A DNA stretch of 64,000 bases from Ruegeria sp. TM1040 (GCF_000014065.1 NC_008044.1:1511501-1575500); one strand, 5' to 3'; positions 35,814-45,222 are shown, numbered from the stretch's first letter. Made by a program: numbers and translations. Notes: generated by a model from the sequence alone, not told the origin.

Positions 35814-37100
35814 ATGACCACTCCCCTCGCCTCGCAGACCCCGCCCCCCTCGTGGTGGGCGCTGTTTCACTGTTTTGGAATGATCGGCCTTCTGAGTTTT
35901 GGCGGACCCGCCGCGCAGATTGCGCTGATGCACCGTGAACTCGTGGATCGCCGCGATTGGCTTGAGGAAGAAGCGTTTTTAAGAGGGCTGTCGTTTTGCA
36001 TGCTGCTGCCGGGGCCCGAAGCGATGCAGCTGGCGACCTACACGGGCTGGCGCATGCGTGGCGTTGGCGGAGGTCTCTTGGCGGGCAGCCTGTTCATCAT
36101 CCCCGGCGCGCTGGTGATTGCAGCGCTGGTCTTTCTCTACGTAAGCTTCGGCACCCTCCCCGCGGTGAAATCCGCATTTCTCGGCATCAAGGCTGCGGTG
36201 GTGGTGATCGTCATTCAGGCCCTCTGGCGGATCTCGCAAAAAGCGCTCAAGACCGCCGGTGCCTGGGCGCTTGCACTTGGTGGATTTGTGGCGCTCTTTG
36301 TCTTTGACCTCCCCTTTCCTTTGGTGGTGCTTCTCGCCGGGGGAATTGGTCTCCTTCAACGCGCGCCATCCACCGATCCCCTGCCTTCGGCGCATCATGT
36401 CCCGGCGCATCATGGGCGCACCATCCTGTTTTGGACGGCGCTCTGGCTTCTGCCCCTTCTCGGCCTCAGTCTGATCGGGGCGGAGTTTCTCGCCACAATT
36501 GGATGGTTTTTTGCAAAACTGGCGGTTGTGACCTTTGGCGGCGCATATGCTGTACTGGCGTATATGACCCAGACTGTCGTCAGCGATCATGGCTGGATCA
36601 CCACGGGACAGATGATCGACGCATTGGGTCTTGCGGAGACCACGCCCGGGCCGCTTGTGCTTGTGACGCAGTTTGTGGCCATGCTTGCCGGTTCCGAAAT
36701 GGGCGGCACAAAACTCGCGATTGCCGCCGGAGCAGTTGCGCTTTGGGCGACCTTTGTGCCCTGTTTTCTCTGGATTTTTGCTACCGCTCCCTATGTCGAA
36801 CGACTGACGGCCCACCCGCGCCTGCGCAGTGCTCTGGCGGCAATCACGGCAAGCGTAGCGGGGATGATGCTCAATCTCTCTGTTTGGTTTTTGCTGCATC
36901 TGCTGTTTCAGACCAACACCCATCGAGATCTTGGGCCGATCTCGGTACCTCTGCCCGAGTTTGGCAGCCTCGACCAGACTGCGCTGATCCTGACCGCTCT
37001 GGCGCCAGTCGTGGCTGCTCTCTTGCGCGGGCGGATCCTTTGGCTCCTTGCAACCATGGCGTGCTTTGGACTTGTTGTTGCAGGCTTCACGGTCGGCTAA
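35814..37100 (+). CDS. chrA: Chromate transporter, ChrA family
   Basis: A 428-aa inner-membrane protein made of two homologous halves of about 200 residues. Each half starts with the CHR signature: LLSFGGPAAQIALMHRELVDRRDWL near residue 25 and KLAVVTFGGAYAVLAYMTQTVVSDHGWI near 235, then the PGP block (LLPGPEAMQLATYTGW and TTPGPLVLVTQFVAMLAG). It exports chromate, probably by proton exchange. I use the ATG at 35814; a GTG at 35742 would add 24 residues but overlaps a hairpin and is not family-like. Confidence 0.92.
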   Translation: MTTPLASQTPPPSWWALFHCFGMIGLLSFGGPAAQIALMHRELVDRRDWLEEEAFLRGLSFCMLLPGPEAMQLATYTGWRMRGVGGGLLAGSLFIIPGALVIAALVFLYVSFGTLPAVKSAFLGIKAAVVVIVIQALWRISQKALKTAGAWALALGGFVALFVFDLPFPLVVLLAGGIGLLQRAPSTDPLPSAHHVPAHHGRTILFWTALWLLPLLGLSLIGAEFLATIGWFFAKLAVVTFGGAYAVLAYMTQTVVSDHGWITTGQMIDALGLAETTPGPLVLVTQFVAMLAGSEMGGTKLAIAAGAVALWATFVPCFLWIFATAPYVERLTAHPRLRSALAAITASVAGMMLNLSVWFLLHLLFQTNTHRDLGPISVPLPEFGSLDQTALILTALAPVVAALLRGRILWLLATMACFGLVVAGFTVG

Positions 37101-37214
37101 AGCGCGCGGGCTTGGCTTGCAATGCCCTCAAAATAGGTCCAAAACTGAAAGAGCTAAGGTGCGGTATCGACCGAAGGTACCAGGGCCGCACCCCCAATTA
37201 TAAAAGGTGAGGCG

Positions 37215-37694
37215 ATGTCCCGTCAGATCGACTATGGTAACCTGATGCATCGTGCCATGCGTGGCTTAATCCGTAATGTCCTTGACGATGTTGCTGAGCA
37301 TGGCCTGCCAGGGGCTCATCATTTCTTTATTACGTTCGACACCTCGCACCCGGATGCGGAACTGGCCGATTGGCTGTCAGACCGGTATCCCGGCGAGATG
37401 ACCGTGGTGATGCAGCACTGGTTCGACAATCTCAATGTCACCGATGAAGGCTTTTCGGTCACCCTGAATTTCGGTGACGCGCCAGAGCCGCTGTATATCC
37501 CTTATGACGCCATCAAGACCTTCGTCGATCCATCAGTGGAATTCGGCCTCCGGTTTGAGAGCGCAAATGAAGACGATGACGAGGATATGCCGCCGATCGA
37601 AGTGGCAAGCGACATGCAGGACGTCGAAGAGGACGACGCACCGGCAGCCAAGAAAGACGCCGATGTTGTGTCGCTGGACAGCTTCCGCAAATAA
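37215..37694 (+). CDS. sspB: SspB-like ClpXP adaptor (alpha type)
   Basis: A 159-aa adaptor of the alphaproteobacterial SspB family. The folded domain spans about residues 5-115 (HHFFITFDTSHPDAELADWLSDRYPGEMTVVMQHWFDNL, then the YIPYDAIKTFVDPSVEFGLRF strands), and a 40-residue acidic linker leads to the conserved C-terminal VVSLDSFRK, which resembles the ClpX-docking tail. It tethers ssrA-tagged proteins to ClpXP. An AAAAGGTGAGG site precedes the ATG. The tmRNA gene that writes the tag is 2.1 kb upstream. Confidence 0.92.
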   Translation: MSRQIDYGNLMHRAMRGLIRNVLDDVAEHGLPGAHHFFITFDTSHPDAELADWLSDRYPGEMTVVMQHWFDNLNVTDEGFSVTLNFGDAPEPLYIPYDAIKTFVDPSVEFGLRFESANEDDDEDMPPIEVASDMQDVEEDDAPAAKKDADVVSLDSFRK

Positions 37695-37742
37695 TCTCAC
37701 GGCGCGGGGTCTTCCCCGCACTCGCGTGTTGTCCAGATGCAA

Positions 37743-37774
37743 AATGGCGCCCCGATCTCTTCGGCGGCGCCGTT
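37743..37774 (+). terminator. Terminator after sspB
   Basis: A stem of nine pairs (37743-37751 with 37766-37774) with an inner CCGA/TCGG extension, followed by TCTATTT. It ends sspB and lies before the convergent gene at 37840. Confidence 0.7.
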
Positions 37775-37839
37775 TCTATTTCGGAGCATCCCTATCGCAG
37801 TGACACCGTCGTCTTTCGGTCCTAGGGCGATGTTACGGA

Positions 37840-38424
37840 TCAGTCTCGGGTCAGGAACGTGGATACCTTGCGCGACGGTTTGCCGTTGCGATGCAGCGAG
37901 AACTCAAGGTTAAGCCCGCCCTCGGCAAGGCTACGATCATATTGCTGCATCAGGTAGTCGCCGTTCTCGGCAACATAAAGCGAGAAAATCGTGAGCGTAT
38001 CGCCAATCACACGCGCCCAGACGTAGGGCTCGCCCTTCATCGGGTTCATCTGCACCGTATGCCCAAATACATTTGTCTGCATTGCAGCAGCAAAAACGCC
38101 GTCGCGCTCGGACGGCAGGAACTCGATTTTATAGCTCTTAGTCTTGGAATCACCATCTGCGCGACGGATCGCGGTGCTCCATTTCACCTCGAACCCTTTA
38201 GAGGTCTCACGGATGACAACGCTCATGTCGCGTTTTTCCACCGTGCCGTCGATCTGTTCCACTTCGGCGCTGCCAGAATAGGAGCCGACGAATTTATCGA
38301 GCAGCTCAGAGCCAAGAGCGCTTTGCACGCTCAGCATCAGCACCGAGAGCGCCATAAACGCCCAGAGCGCCAAGCGAGAGGTCTCTGGCAGGCTGCGAGG
38401 CGGACTAAGGGCGATGCTGCGCAT
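37840..38424 (-). CDS. Exported protein of unknown function
   Basis: A 194-aa protein with a signal peptide (hydrophobic residues about 20-38, ending SALGS). The mature part is beta-rich and looks like a small lipocalin-type barrel: LDKFVGSYSGSAEV, SVVIRETSKGFEVKWST, TLTIFSLYVAENGDYLMQQYDRSL. I do not recognise a named family. It may bind a small hydrophobic molecule or act in envelope maintenance. It lies between sspB and fumC, and is transcribed away from fumC. Confidence 0.72.
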   Translation of the reverse strand: MRSIALSPPRSLPETSRLALWAFMALSVLMLSVQSALGSELLDKFVGSYSGSAEVEQIDGTVEKRDMSVVIRETSKGFEVKWSTAIRRADGDSKTKSYKIEFLPSERDGVFAAAMQTNVFGHTVQMNPMKGEPYVWARVIGDTLTIFSLYVAENGDYLMQQYDRSLAEGGLNLEFSLHRNGKPSRKVSTFLTRD

Positions 38425-38668
38425 GGTTTGAACTTTAACTCCTGTTGGTGCGGTGGTCTGACGACTCTTCTTTAGACTAATCTATGCATCTTCCCCAAAC
38501 TGGCAATGGCACTTGCTGGTCTGGGACAGTATACCGAGCCCAGAAACCCCACGTCAGGCGTCCGCGTCTCAGAACAATTGCGTCGCGCCGCCAGCAGGGG
38601 TAAACGGCATACATCAGTATACCACTTGAATGTTCCAAGTGGCCGAACCAGCGACGGAGACAGACACG

Positions 38669-40066
38669 ATGTCGAACACCCGCACCGAAACCGACAGCTT
38701 TGGCCCGCTTGAGGTCCCTTCCGACAAATACTGGGGGGCGCAGACTCAGCGTTCGATCATGAACTTTCCCATTGGCTGGGAAAAACAGCCTGTCGCCATC
38801 GTGCGCGCGCTTGGCGTGATCAAGAAGGCCTGCGCCATGGCCAACAAAGCTTCGGGCAAGCTGGACGCCAAGATCGCAGATGCGGTGATCCAGGCCGCAG
38901 GCGAAGTGGTTGAGGGCAAGTTCGACGACAACTTCCCGCTCGTGGTCTGGCAGACCGGGTCCGGCACCCAGTCCAACATGAACTCCAACGAGGTGATCGC
39001 CAACCGCGCGATCGAGATCCTCGGCGGCGTCATTGGCTCCAAAGATCCAGTCCACCCGAACGATCACTGCAACATGGGGCAGTCCTCCAACGACACGTTC
39101 CCGACTGCCATGCATATCGCCACCGCAATGTCCGTGCGCGACGTGTTGGTGCCGGGCCTCACGAAACTGGCCGAGGGGCTGGAAGCCAAGGCCGAGGAAT
39201 TCAAAGACATCATCAAGATCGGCCGCACCCACACGCAGGATGCAACGCCGCTCACACTGGGTCAGGAATTCGGCGGCTACGCGCATCAGATCCGTCAGGG
39301 TCTGGCCCGGGTTGAGGCTGCAATGCCCGGCATCTACGAGCTGGCACAGGGCGGCACCGCAGTTGGCACCGGTCTCAATACCGTAGAAGGCTGGGGCGAG
39401 GAAGTCGCTGCAAACATGGCAGAAATCACCGGTTTGCCGTTTGTGACCGCGCCCAACAAGTTCGAAGCCCTCGCAGCGCATGACGCGATGGTTTTCCTCT
39501 CTGGCGCGCTCGCGACCATCGCTGGCAGCTGCTACAAGATCGCCAACGACATTCGGTTCCTCGGCTCTGGCCCGCGCTCCGGTCTGGGCGAGCTGATCCT
39601 GCCAGAGAACGAACCCGGCTCTTCGATCATGCCGGGCAAAGTGAACCCGACCCAGGCCGAGGCGCTCACTCAGGTGGCAGCACATGTCATGGGCAATGAC
39701 GCCGCGATCAAATTTGCGGGCTCTCAGGGTCACTTTGAACTGAACGTCTACAACCCGATGATGTCCTATAACCTCTTGCAGTCCATCCAGCTCCTCGGCG
39801 ACGCGGCCGACAGCTTTACCGAGCGGATGCTGAGCGGCATTCAGGCCAACGAGCCGCGCATCGACAAGCTGATGAAAGAAAGCCTGATGCTGGTGACCGC
39901 GCTGGCACCGACCATCGGCTACGACAACGCCACCACGGTCGCCAAGACCGCGCATAAAAACGGCACCACCCTCAAGGAAGAGGCGATCAAACTCGGCTTT
40001 GTGGACGAAGAGACCTTTGACAAGGTTGTCCGCCCCGAGCAGATGATCGGCCCCAAGGCGAAGTGA
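38669..40066 (+). CDS. fumC: Class II fumarate hydratase
   Basis: A 465-aa TCA-cycle enzyme that interconverts fumarate and malate without an iron-sulfur cluster. The substrate regions are all present: [18 protein letters not shown] (about residues 97-114), [20 protein letters not shown] (about 185-204) and the signature [13 protein letters not shown] (about 316-328) with its catalytic Ser. The start at 38669 follows GGAGACAG; a frame extension upstream is not family-like. A large frame on the opposite strand is only its shadow. The stop overlaps the start of the next small gene by one base. Confidence 0.97.
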   Translation: MSNTRTETDSFGPLEVPSDKYWGAQTQRSIMNFPIGWEKQPVAIVRALGVIKKACAMANKASGKLDAKIADAVIQAAGEVVEGKFDDNFPLVVWQTGSGTQSNMNSNEVIANRAIEILGGVIGSKDPVHPNDHCNMGQSSNDTFPTAMHIATAMSVRDVLVPGLTKLAEGLEAKAEEFKDIIKIGRTHTQDATPLTLGQEFGGYAHQIRQGLARVEAAMPGIYELAQGGTAVGTGLNTVEGWGEEVAANMAEITGLPFVTAPNKFEALAAHDAMVFLSGALATIAGSCYKIANDIRFLGSGPRSGLGELILPENEPGSSIMPGKVNPTQAEALTQVAAHVMGNDAAIKFAGSQGHFELNVYNPMMSYNLLQSIQLLGDAADSFTERMLSGIQANEPRIDKLMKESLMLVTALAPTIGYDNATTVAKTAHKNGTTLKEEAIKLGFVDEETFDKVVRPEQMIGPKAK

Positions 40067-40242
40067 TGGGAAAACCGGTAAACCTGAACCGGTTCAGAAA
40101 AGAAAAAGTGCGGGCCGAGAAAAAGGCCCGCGCTGACCAAAATGCTGTGAAATTCGGCCGCAGCAAATCTGAAAAACAACGCGACAAAACCGTTGATCAA
40201 CGTGGCAGAGATCATCTGGACGGCCACAAGATTGACGATTAG
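40066..40242 (+). CDS. DUF4169 small basic protein
   Basis: A 58-aa protein starting at the A of the fumC stop codon (TGATG). It begins [20 protein letters not shown] and ends DHLDGHKIDD, which I recognise as DUF4169; the middle is highly charged and probably one long helix. Function unknown. The one-base overlap suggests translational coupling with fumC. In relatives, DUF4169 genes lie between fumC and an RHH gene, as here apart from the Hint gene placed between them. Confidence 0.85.
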   Translation: MGKPVNLNRFRKEKVRAEKKARADQNAVKFGRSKSEKQRDKTVDQRGRDHLDGHKIDD

Positions 40243-40415
40243 GGCGATCACAGCACAGGCGCCATTTTCAAAGCGCCCTGCTCTGCGCGCGGCCCCATAT
40301 TTGCGTTAGCAATTTCTTTACCTTTTTACATTTCGCGCGCATACTGATGCGTCAAACGCGCTTCTTTAAAATGGCGCAACGAGCAGATTCAATTTTCGAC
40401 GGAGGCATCACAGGC

Positions 40416-41510
40416 ATGCCCACCCATGACTTTTTTGTCTACACGCCGGATGCGCTGACGTTTTCCGGCGGTACGATCCGCGTAAACTCTGGTTTTGACC
40501 CGCTTTCTGATCGGCGCGTTGTGTCTCTCACAGATGACGATTCCACGCTGGATGGGGATTTCACCCGAAATGAGCGCGGTATCGACAGCAACCAGCGGGC
40601 AACGGTTTTTGAAAGCGATGGCAGCACATTGGCGCGTATCGGCGGAGATTTTGTGCAAAACGACCAAGTCTATGCAGAAAATCAATATGTGCTGACCGGC
40701 GATGATGGCAGCGAAATTACCGTTTATGCGCTGGAAAGCGGCGGCACACTTATTGGCTATCTTCCAACTGCGCCGCTTTTACGGGATGTGAATTACAGCT
40801 ACCGGACCCACAATGTCATCAACGATGACGAGCTGACGGGCTCCTATCAATATTGGTATCGTCAATACCTCGGCGAGGACGCGACCGATGCCGGATCCTA
40901 TGATGACATTCAGGGGGCCGTGATCGTGTGTTTTACGCCCAACGCGCAGGTCACCACCCCGGAAGGTCCGCGCCGCATCCGGGATCTTGCCGTGGGCGAT
41001 CGCGTGCTGACACGGGACAATGGTTATCAGACCCTGCGGTGGAAATATCACCGCCGCCTGTCACGCGCAGATCTCGACCGTCAACCGCATCTGGCGCCAA
41101 TCATCTTTGAGCCAGACGCACTGGCGCCGGGCTGCCCCAAACGCCGCCTCAAAGTGTCTCCACAGCACCGGATTCTCATTGAATCCCACATGAGCGGGCT
41201 CCTCTTTGCCAGCAATGCCATCCTCGCACCGGCCAAGGGGCTGGTGAACGGCACCAGTGTGCGACAGGATCAAAGTGGCATGCCGGTCACCTATGTGCAT
41301 CTGATGTTTGATCGCCATGAGGTGATCGAGGCCGATGGGCTCTATTCCGAAAGCTACCATCCCGGTGCCTGGGCGCTTGCGGCTGCCGAAGATGCGGTCC
41401 GGCGCGAGCTTTTTGAGATATTCCCGGCTCTGGAGGCGGATCTCAATGCCTATGGCCCTACATGTTATCCCTCTATAAATGCTCAAGAAGCACGTCTACT
41501 GAAGGCATGA
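40416..41510 (+). CDS. Hint domain protein with N-terminal beta-rich region
   Basis: A 364-aa protein with a beta-rich N-terminal domain (about residues 1-165, many D, G and T, like secreted structural modules of Roseobacter proteins) and a C-terminal Hint_2 domain (about 170-340). The first catalytic Cys would be residue 172 in VCFTPNAQVTTPEGPRRIRDLAVGDRVLTRDNG; the VSPQHRILI block supplies the His. No C-extein follows. It ends QEARLLKA, close to the REARMLLH end of the Hint protein at 19405. I choose the ATG at 40416, with GGAGG ten bases before it; an ATG at 40347 is also open. Autocleavage at the Cys would release the N-terminal domain; this is untested. Confidence 0.8.
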   Translation: MPTHDFFVYTPDALTFSGGTIRVNSGFDPLSDRRVVSLTDDDSTLDGDFTRNERGIDSNQRATVFESDGSTLARIGGDFVQNDQVYAENQYVLTGDDGSEITVYALESGGTLIGYLPTAPLLRDVNYSYRTHNVINDDELTGSYQYWYRQYLGEDATDAGSYDDIQGAVIVCFTPNAQVTTPEGPRRIRDLAVGDRVLTRDNGYQTLRWKYHRRLSRADLDRQPHLAPIIFEPDALAPGCPKRRLKVSPQHRILIESHMSGLLFASNAILAPAKGLVNGTSVRQDQSGMPVTYVHLMFDRHEVIEADGLYSESYHPGAWALAAAEDAVRRELFEIFPALEADLNAYGPTCYPSINAQEARLLKA

Positions 41511-41514
41511 GATC

Positions 41515-41745
41515 ATGATTGGCGAACGGCCCAAGAAACGCTCCCTCACCCTGCGCGGTCACCGGACCTCGGTCTCGCTGGAGGATGCTTTCTGGAGCGA
41601 ATTTCGTCGCCTCGCTGCGCGCGAAGGTCGGGCGATCAATGAGCTCGCCGCCGAGATTGACGAGCAGCGCGGTACGGACTGCGGGCTTGCCTCTGCCATT
41701 CGTCTCTATGTCCTGAGCGCCCTCAAGGCAGAAACCGTGACCTGA
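41515..41745 (+). CDS. Ribbon-helix-helix domain protein
   Basis: A 76-aa protein with an RHH_4-type domain: RSLTLRGHRTSVSLEDAFWSEFRRLAAREGRAINELAAEID. The fold is that of small DNA-binding repressors, but members of this family often lie next to fumC and DUF4169 with no known target. It starts 4 bases after the Hint gene stop. The next gene is convergent and only 8 bp away. Confidence 0.82.
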   Translation: MIGERPKKRSLTLRGHRTSVSLEDAFWSEFRRLAAREGRAINELAAEIDEQRGTDCGLASAIRLYVLSALKAETVT

Positions 41746-41753
41746 GCGCGTAG

Positions 41754-43112
41754 CTAGCGATGCGAAAAACGCAGCCAGATGCCCGTGCGAGAGCGTACCG
41801 TCAGATGCGCAACGGGCTCGGGGCTCCGACCTTCGACAGGCGTGATGCGATAGTGGCGCAGAATTTGCGCGAGGATTAAGACCCCCTCGACCATGGCAAA
41901 CCCGGCCCCCGTACAGACCCGGGAGCCCGCCGAGAACGGCATATATGCGTTCCGGGCACAGGCTTTTCCGTTCTCGCTCTGCCATCGGCCAGGATCGAAC
42001 TCATCCGGCCGCTCCCAGAGACGTTCGTGGCGATGCAGATGCCAAGGGCTGAGCACCATCTGAGATCCCCTGAGCACCTCGCGGTCCCGGAACCTCTCTG
42101 TCTGAACTGCCTCGCGTACCATCATCGGCACCGGTGGATACAGCCGCAGCGTCTCGCGAAACACATCGCGCGTCAGGCGCAGCTTTGACAGATCCGCAAA
42201 TTCCTCTGCACCATGCTCTGCTACTTCGGCGGCCAGCTTCTCCTGCCATTCGGGATAAAGCGCCAACAGATAGAGCGCCCACCCCAGCGCCGAGGCACTG
42301 GTCTCATGCCCGGCCAGAAAGAAGATCGCCACCTGATCGACCATTTCCTCGGCTCCAAACCCTTTGCCGGTTTCCGGGTCCAGCGTGGTCATAATCTTGG
42401 TCGCCAGATCGTCTGGTGCTGTGCCCGCGGCAATCTCTGCCATCCGAGCCTTGGTCAGATCAGCAATCAGCCTGCGAATATGGCGCGCGTTCTGTCGGGT
42501 TCCCTTGGGGTAGAACCGGGGCATCCAGCGGGGCACCGGTACAAAGGCCGCCAGATTGAGGATCGGCTGCGCCTGCTGATAGGCGCGGAACCGGGAAAAG
42601 ACCTCTGCGGCGACCTCATGTTCGATGGGAATGGAAAACAGCGTGCGAAAGATCACATCCGCCGCGATATGCGAGGCTTCAGCCTCGATCTCGAGTTCTG
42701 ACCCATCCGCGTGTGGACGCAAACGCGCAACCCCTGCCTCGGCTGCGGCGCGCATCGCTGGAAAGCTCTCCTTCAGTCGACCGCCCTCAAAGGCGGGATC
42801 AATGATGCGCCGCTGCCGTTTCCAGGTCTCGCCATTGGTCAGAAAGACGGAGTTTCCAAGGAGTGGCCGCAGCCCCTCGCCCACGCGGTTGGATTTCGGG
42901 AAATCATCCGGGCGCTCTTTCAGGATCACATCCAGAAGCGCAGGTTGATTGACCAGGAAGGACCGAAAGAAGGGCGTGCGAAACTCTGCCATCCACGCCC
43001 GATAGAGCCGCTGCGGCTGCGCCGACAGAATATCGGCCCGAAACAGCTTCAGGTAGCGCCAGAGCGAGACTCTGTCAGGCCGTACCGGGGGTTTTGGCGG
43101 GCGCAGGGTCAT
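41754..43112 (-). CDS. Cytochrome P450
   Basis: A 452-aa soluble P450. The haem-binding loop is FSAGSRVCTGAGFA (Cys about residue 400), the K-helix ExxR motif is ETLR, and the I-helix oxygen motif is AGHETSA. It has no N-terminal membrane anchor, as usual in bacteria. The layout, with a proline-rich N-terminus, resembles fatty-acid or hydrocarbon hydroxylases. Its ATG overlaps the end of the upstream gene by four bases (ATGA), so the two are co-translated; the partner is a membrane alpha/beta hydrolase. Electron donors are not encoded nearby. Confidence 0.93.
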   Translation of the reverse strand: MTLRPPKPPVRPDRVSLWRYLKLFRADILSAQPQRLYRAWMAEFRTPFFRSFLVNQPALLDVILKERPDDFPKSNRVGEGLRPLLGNSVFLTNGETWKRQRRIIDPAFEGGRLKESFPAMRAAAEAGVARLRPHADGSELEIEAEASHIAADVIFRTLFSIPIEHEVAAEVFSRFRAYQQAQPILNLAAFVPVPRWMPRFYPKGTRQNARHIRRLIADLTKARMAEIAAGTAPDDLATKIMTTLDPETGKGFGAEEMVDQVAIFFLAGHETSASALGWALYLLALYPEWQEKLAAEVAEHGAEEFADLSKLRLTRDVFRETLRLYPPVPMMVREAVQTERFRDREVLRGSQMVLSPWHLHRHERLWERPDEFDPGRWQSENGKACARNAYMPFSAGSRVCTGAGFAMVEGVLILAQILRHYRITPVEGRSPEPVAHLTVRSRTGIWLRFSHR

Positions 43113-44356
43113 CGCTTGTCCATATCCCGGTAGCGGCTCAACGGCTTTGCCAGACGAGAGCGAGAATGACCGCGCGCCTTCAGCCGCGCGCCGAGCGTCA
43201 ATGGGCCAGCCGTGATCCGAAAATAGTCATAGTGCTTGGGCTGATCAAACGCGCAAAGATACTGAAAATGAAGGCGGAAGTACCGCCGCTTCAGCGCCTG
43301 CCAGCGGGCGGGGCTGAGGGTCTTGGTAAACGCCGCAGAAAAGACGATGGGCCAGCGCTGCTCAGGTGGTGCAACGCCGCTGACCGCCACCGGATCACAG
43401 AGCGCAAACGCGCAGCCGTCGCCGGGTGCGGTCACGTCATACCATGCGATGCTCTGCTGCTCAGAAATCTCGCGCAGATCACGTCGCAGACGCGTGGCGC
43501 GCGGCAGGAACGACACCATTGGCACCACTTGCCCCAATGTCAGGAGACTGAGCACGGGACGCTGTTCTGGCAGGTCCTCCTGCAAGAGATCAGCCAGCAC
43601 AGAAACCCCGATGTGGGCGCCGGAGGAATGCCCGACCACCAGAACCTCATCCACGGTGTTTTCAGTGAGCGCATCGCGAACAGTGGCTGTAAACGCCTTC
43701 ATCCGCGCCTCGAGCTCGGCAGGGATCGCGCCACAAAGCCCTGCAGAATAAGCATAATCATGCATGAGGTAATATACAAAGAGCTTGTTGTCATGCGCCT
43801 TGAACAGCCTCAGCAACATCACAGCCGCCCCAGCCCCAACCGACCCTTGCAGGAAGATCGCAACCAGATCAGGCAGGGAGAACCACGCGCCAATCACCCC
43901 GGTTAATCGGGCGAACGCATAGCCTGCCAGGAGCGCAAGGAAGGCCTGCACCAAGAGAATGGCCACCGGGTAAAGTGCGGCAATCACCGGTCCTTTTCGC
44001 AGGCGCATCAGACGCCACAATGTCCCCGTGGCCACATAGATCCAAACAGTTCGCAAAAGCTGCCAATAGGTCGCCGCGACTGTGCTGCGCATGCTGTGCT
44101 TGACGATGTCGGACCAGACCAGAACCTCGATGTCGGTCTCGACATCGGCCCCCTCGATAGAGGCGCTCACATGCCAACCGAATGGTCCCGGCGAGGATTT
44201 CGGGCGCAGTGTCAGATCGTAGCCCGAAATCTCGGCCTGCTCCGCCCCTTCGCTGCGATATAGCTCGCGGTAACGGCGCGGGTGGAACGGGTCATACCCC
44301 GGTATGTAAAACACCCGGCGTCTCTGCACCGGACCTGCGCTGGATGTGCTGCTCAT
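43109..44356 (-). CDS. Membrane alpha/beta-hydrolase-like protein
   Basis: A 415-aa protein. It begins with a hydrolase-type core (RRVFYIPGYDPFHPRRYRELY), then two or three membrane segments (about residues 125-205), then a second core part with the nucleophile elbow VVGHSSGAHIG (Ser about residue 250), and a C-terminal part with SWYDVTAPGDG-like blocks. The pattern is an alpha/beta hydrolase split by a membrane insert, so it may act on a lipid in the inner membrane. Family not recognised by name. It overlaps the P450 gene by four bases, which points to a shared pathway. Confidence 0.75.
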   Translation of the reverse strand: MSSTSSAGPVQRRRVFYIPGYDPFHPRRYRELYRSEGAEQAEISGYDLTLRPKSSPGPFGWHVSASIEGADVETDIEVLVWSDIVKHSMRSTVAATYWQLLRTVWIYVATGTLWRLMRLRKGPVIAALYPVAILLVQAFLALLAGYAFARLTGVIGAWFSLPDLVAIFLQGSVGAGAAVMLLRLFKAHDNKLFVYYLMHDYAYSAGLCGAIPAELEARMKAFTATVRDALTENTVDEVLVVGHSSGAHIGVSVLADLLQEDLPEQRPVLSLLTLGQVVPMVSFLPRATRLRRDLREISEQQSIAWYDVTAPGDGCAFALCDPVAVSGVAPPEQRWPIVFSAAFTKTLSPARWQALKRRYFRLHFQYLCAFDQPKHYDYFRITAGPLTLGARLKARGHSRSRLAKPLSRYRDMDKR

Positions 44357-44469
44357 GCGTGATCTTGTCGCCCCGATCTTTATGCGCCCAAGCCTAACTC
44401 AGCTTGCTGCGCAGTGTAAGATGGTGCGTGCACCCCGCGTGGGCGGCGGGGTGGCGGTGGGATTGGTCC

Positions 44470-45222
44470 TTAGCCCAGAGTTGCGAGTGCCGGGAAGGTT
44501 TCGAGAAGCCAGAAAGAGAAGCTGGTGAAAAGCCCTGTGACCAGCATGAAGCCCACCACCAGAAGCAACCCGCCCATCAGTTTCTCAATGAGGCTCATGT
44601 GGCGTTTGATACGGTTCATCAGCACCATGGATCTGTTGAGGAAGATCGCTGCCAGAAGGAACGGCACGCCCAACCCCAGTGCATAAACCCCCAACAGGAG
44701 CGTACCACGGCTCACGGACGCCTCGGAGGCGGCAAGCGACAGGATCGCGCCAAGCTGCGGACCGATGCAAGGCGTCCAGCCAAAGGCAAAGGCCAGACCA
44801 AGCACATAGGCCCCAAGTGCCGAGCCGCCGGTCTCGCCGGTTTCCATCCGCGCTTCGCGATCCAGGATCGGAATCCGAAAAACCGACAGGAAATGCAGAC
44901 CAAAAATGATCACGACGACACCTGAAGCTTTGGCAAAAAGCTCCTGATTTTGAAGAACAAATGCGCCAAACGCGGAGGCCGTGAACCCCAGGAGCAGGAA
45001 AACCGTCGACAGCCCCATCACAAAGAATACCGCCGCCAGGATGGCCTTGCGCCGAGCAGCGGCCGTGCCTTGGATCTCGCCAATCGTCACGCCGCTCATA
45101 TACGCCAGATAGGGCGGAACGATCGGCAGCACGCAGGGGCTCAGAAAGCTGATAATGCCCCCGACAAGGGCAACAAACATGGCGGGCAGAAGGCTCGCGT
45201 CTATGATCTCGATTCCAAACAT
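44470..45222 (-). CDS. ccdA: CcdA-family thiol-disulfide membrane protein
   Basis: A 250-aa inner-membrane protein with six membrane helices. The two redox cysteines lie in FLSPCVLPIVPPYLAY (about residue 27) and GWTPCIGPQLGAIL (about 147), as in CcdA, which carries electrons from cytoplasmic thioredoxin to periplasmic thiols for cytochrome c assembly. The start at 45222 (MFGIEIIDASLL) gives the family N-terminus; a longer frame would run towards tusA. It is divergent from tusA. Confidence 0.92.
   Translation of the reverse strand: MFGIEIIDASLLPAMFVALVGGIISFLSPCVLPIVPPYLAYMSGVTIGEIQGTAAARRKAILAAVFFVMGLSTVFLLLGFTASAFGAFVLQNQELFAKASGVVVIIFGLHFLSVFRIPILDREARMETGETGGSALGAYVLGLAFAFGWTPCIGPQLGAILSLAASEASVSRGTLLLGVYALGLGVPFLLAAIFLNRSMVLMNRIKRHMSLIEKLMGGLLLVVGFMLVTGLFTSFSFWLLETFPALATLG

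Noticed and set aside
38477-39955. A 492-codon open frame on the minus strand
   Set aside because: It is the antisense shadow of fumC; the protein has odd composition and no family features, while fumC is fully conserved.
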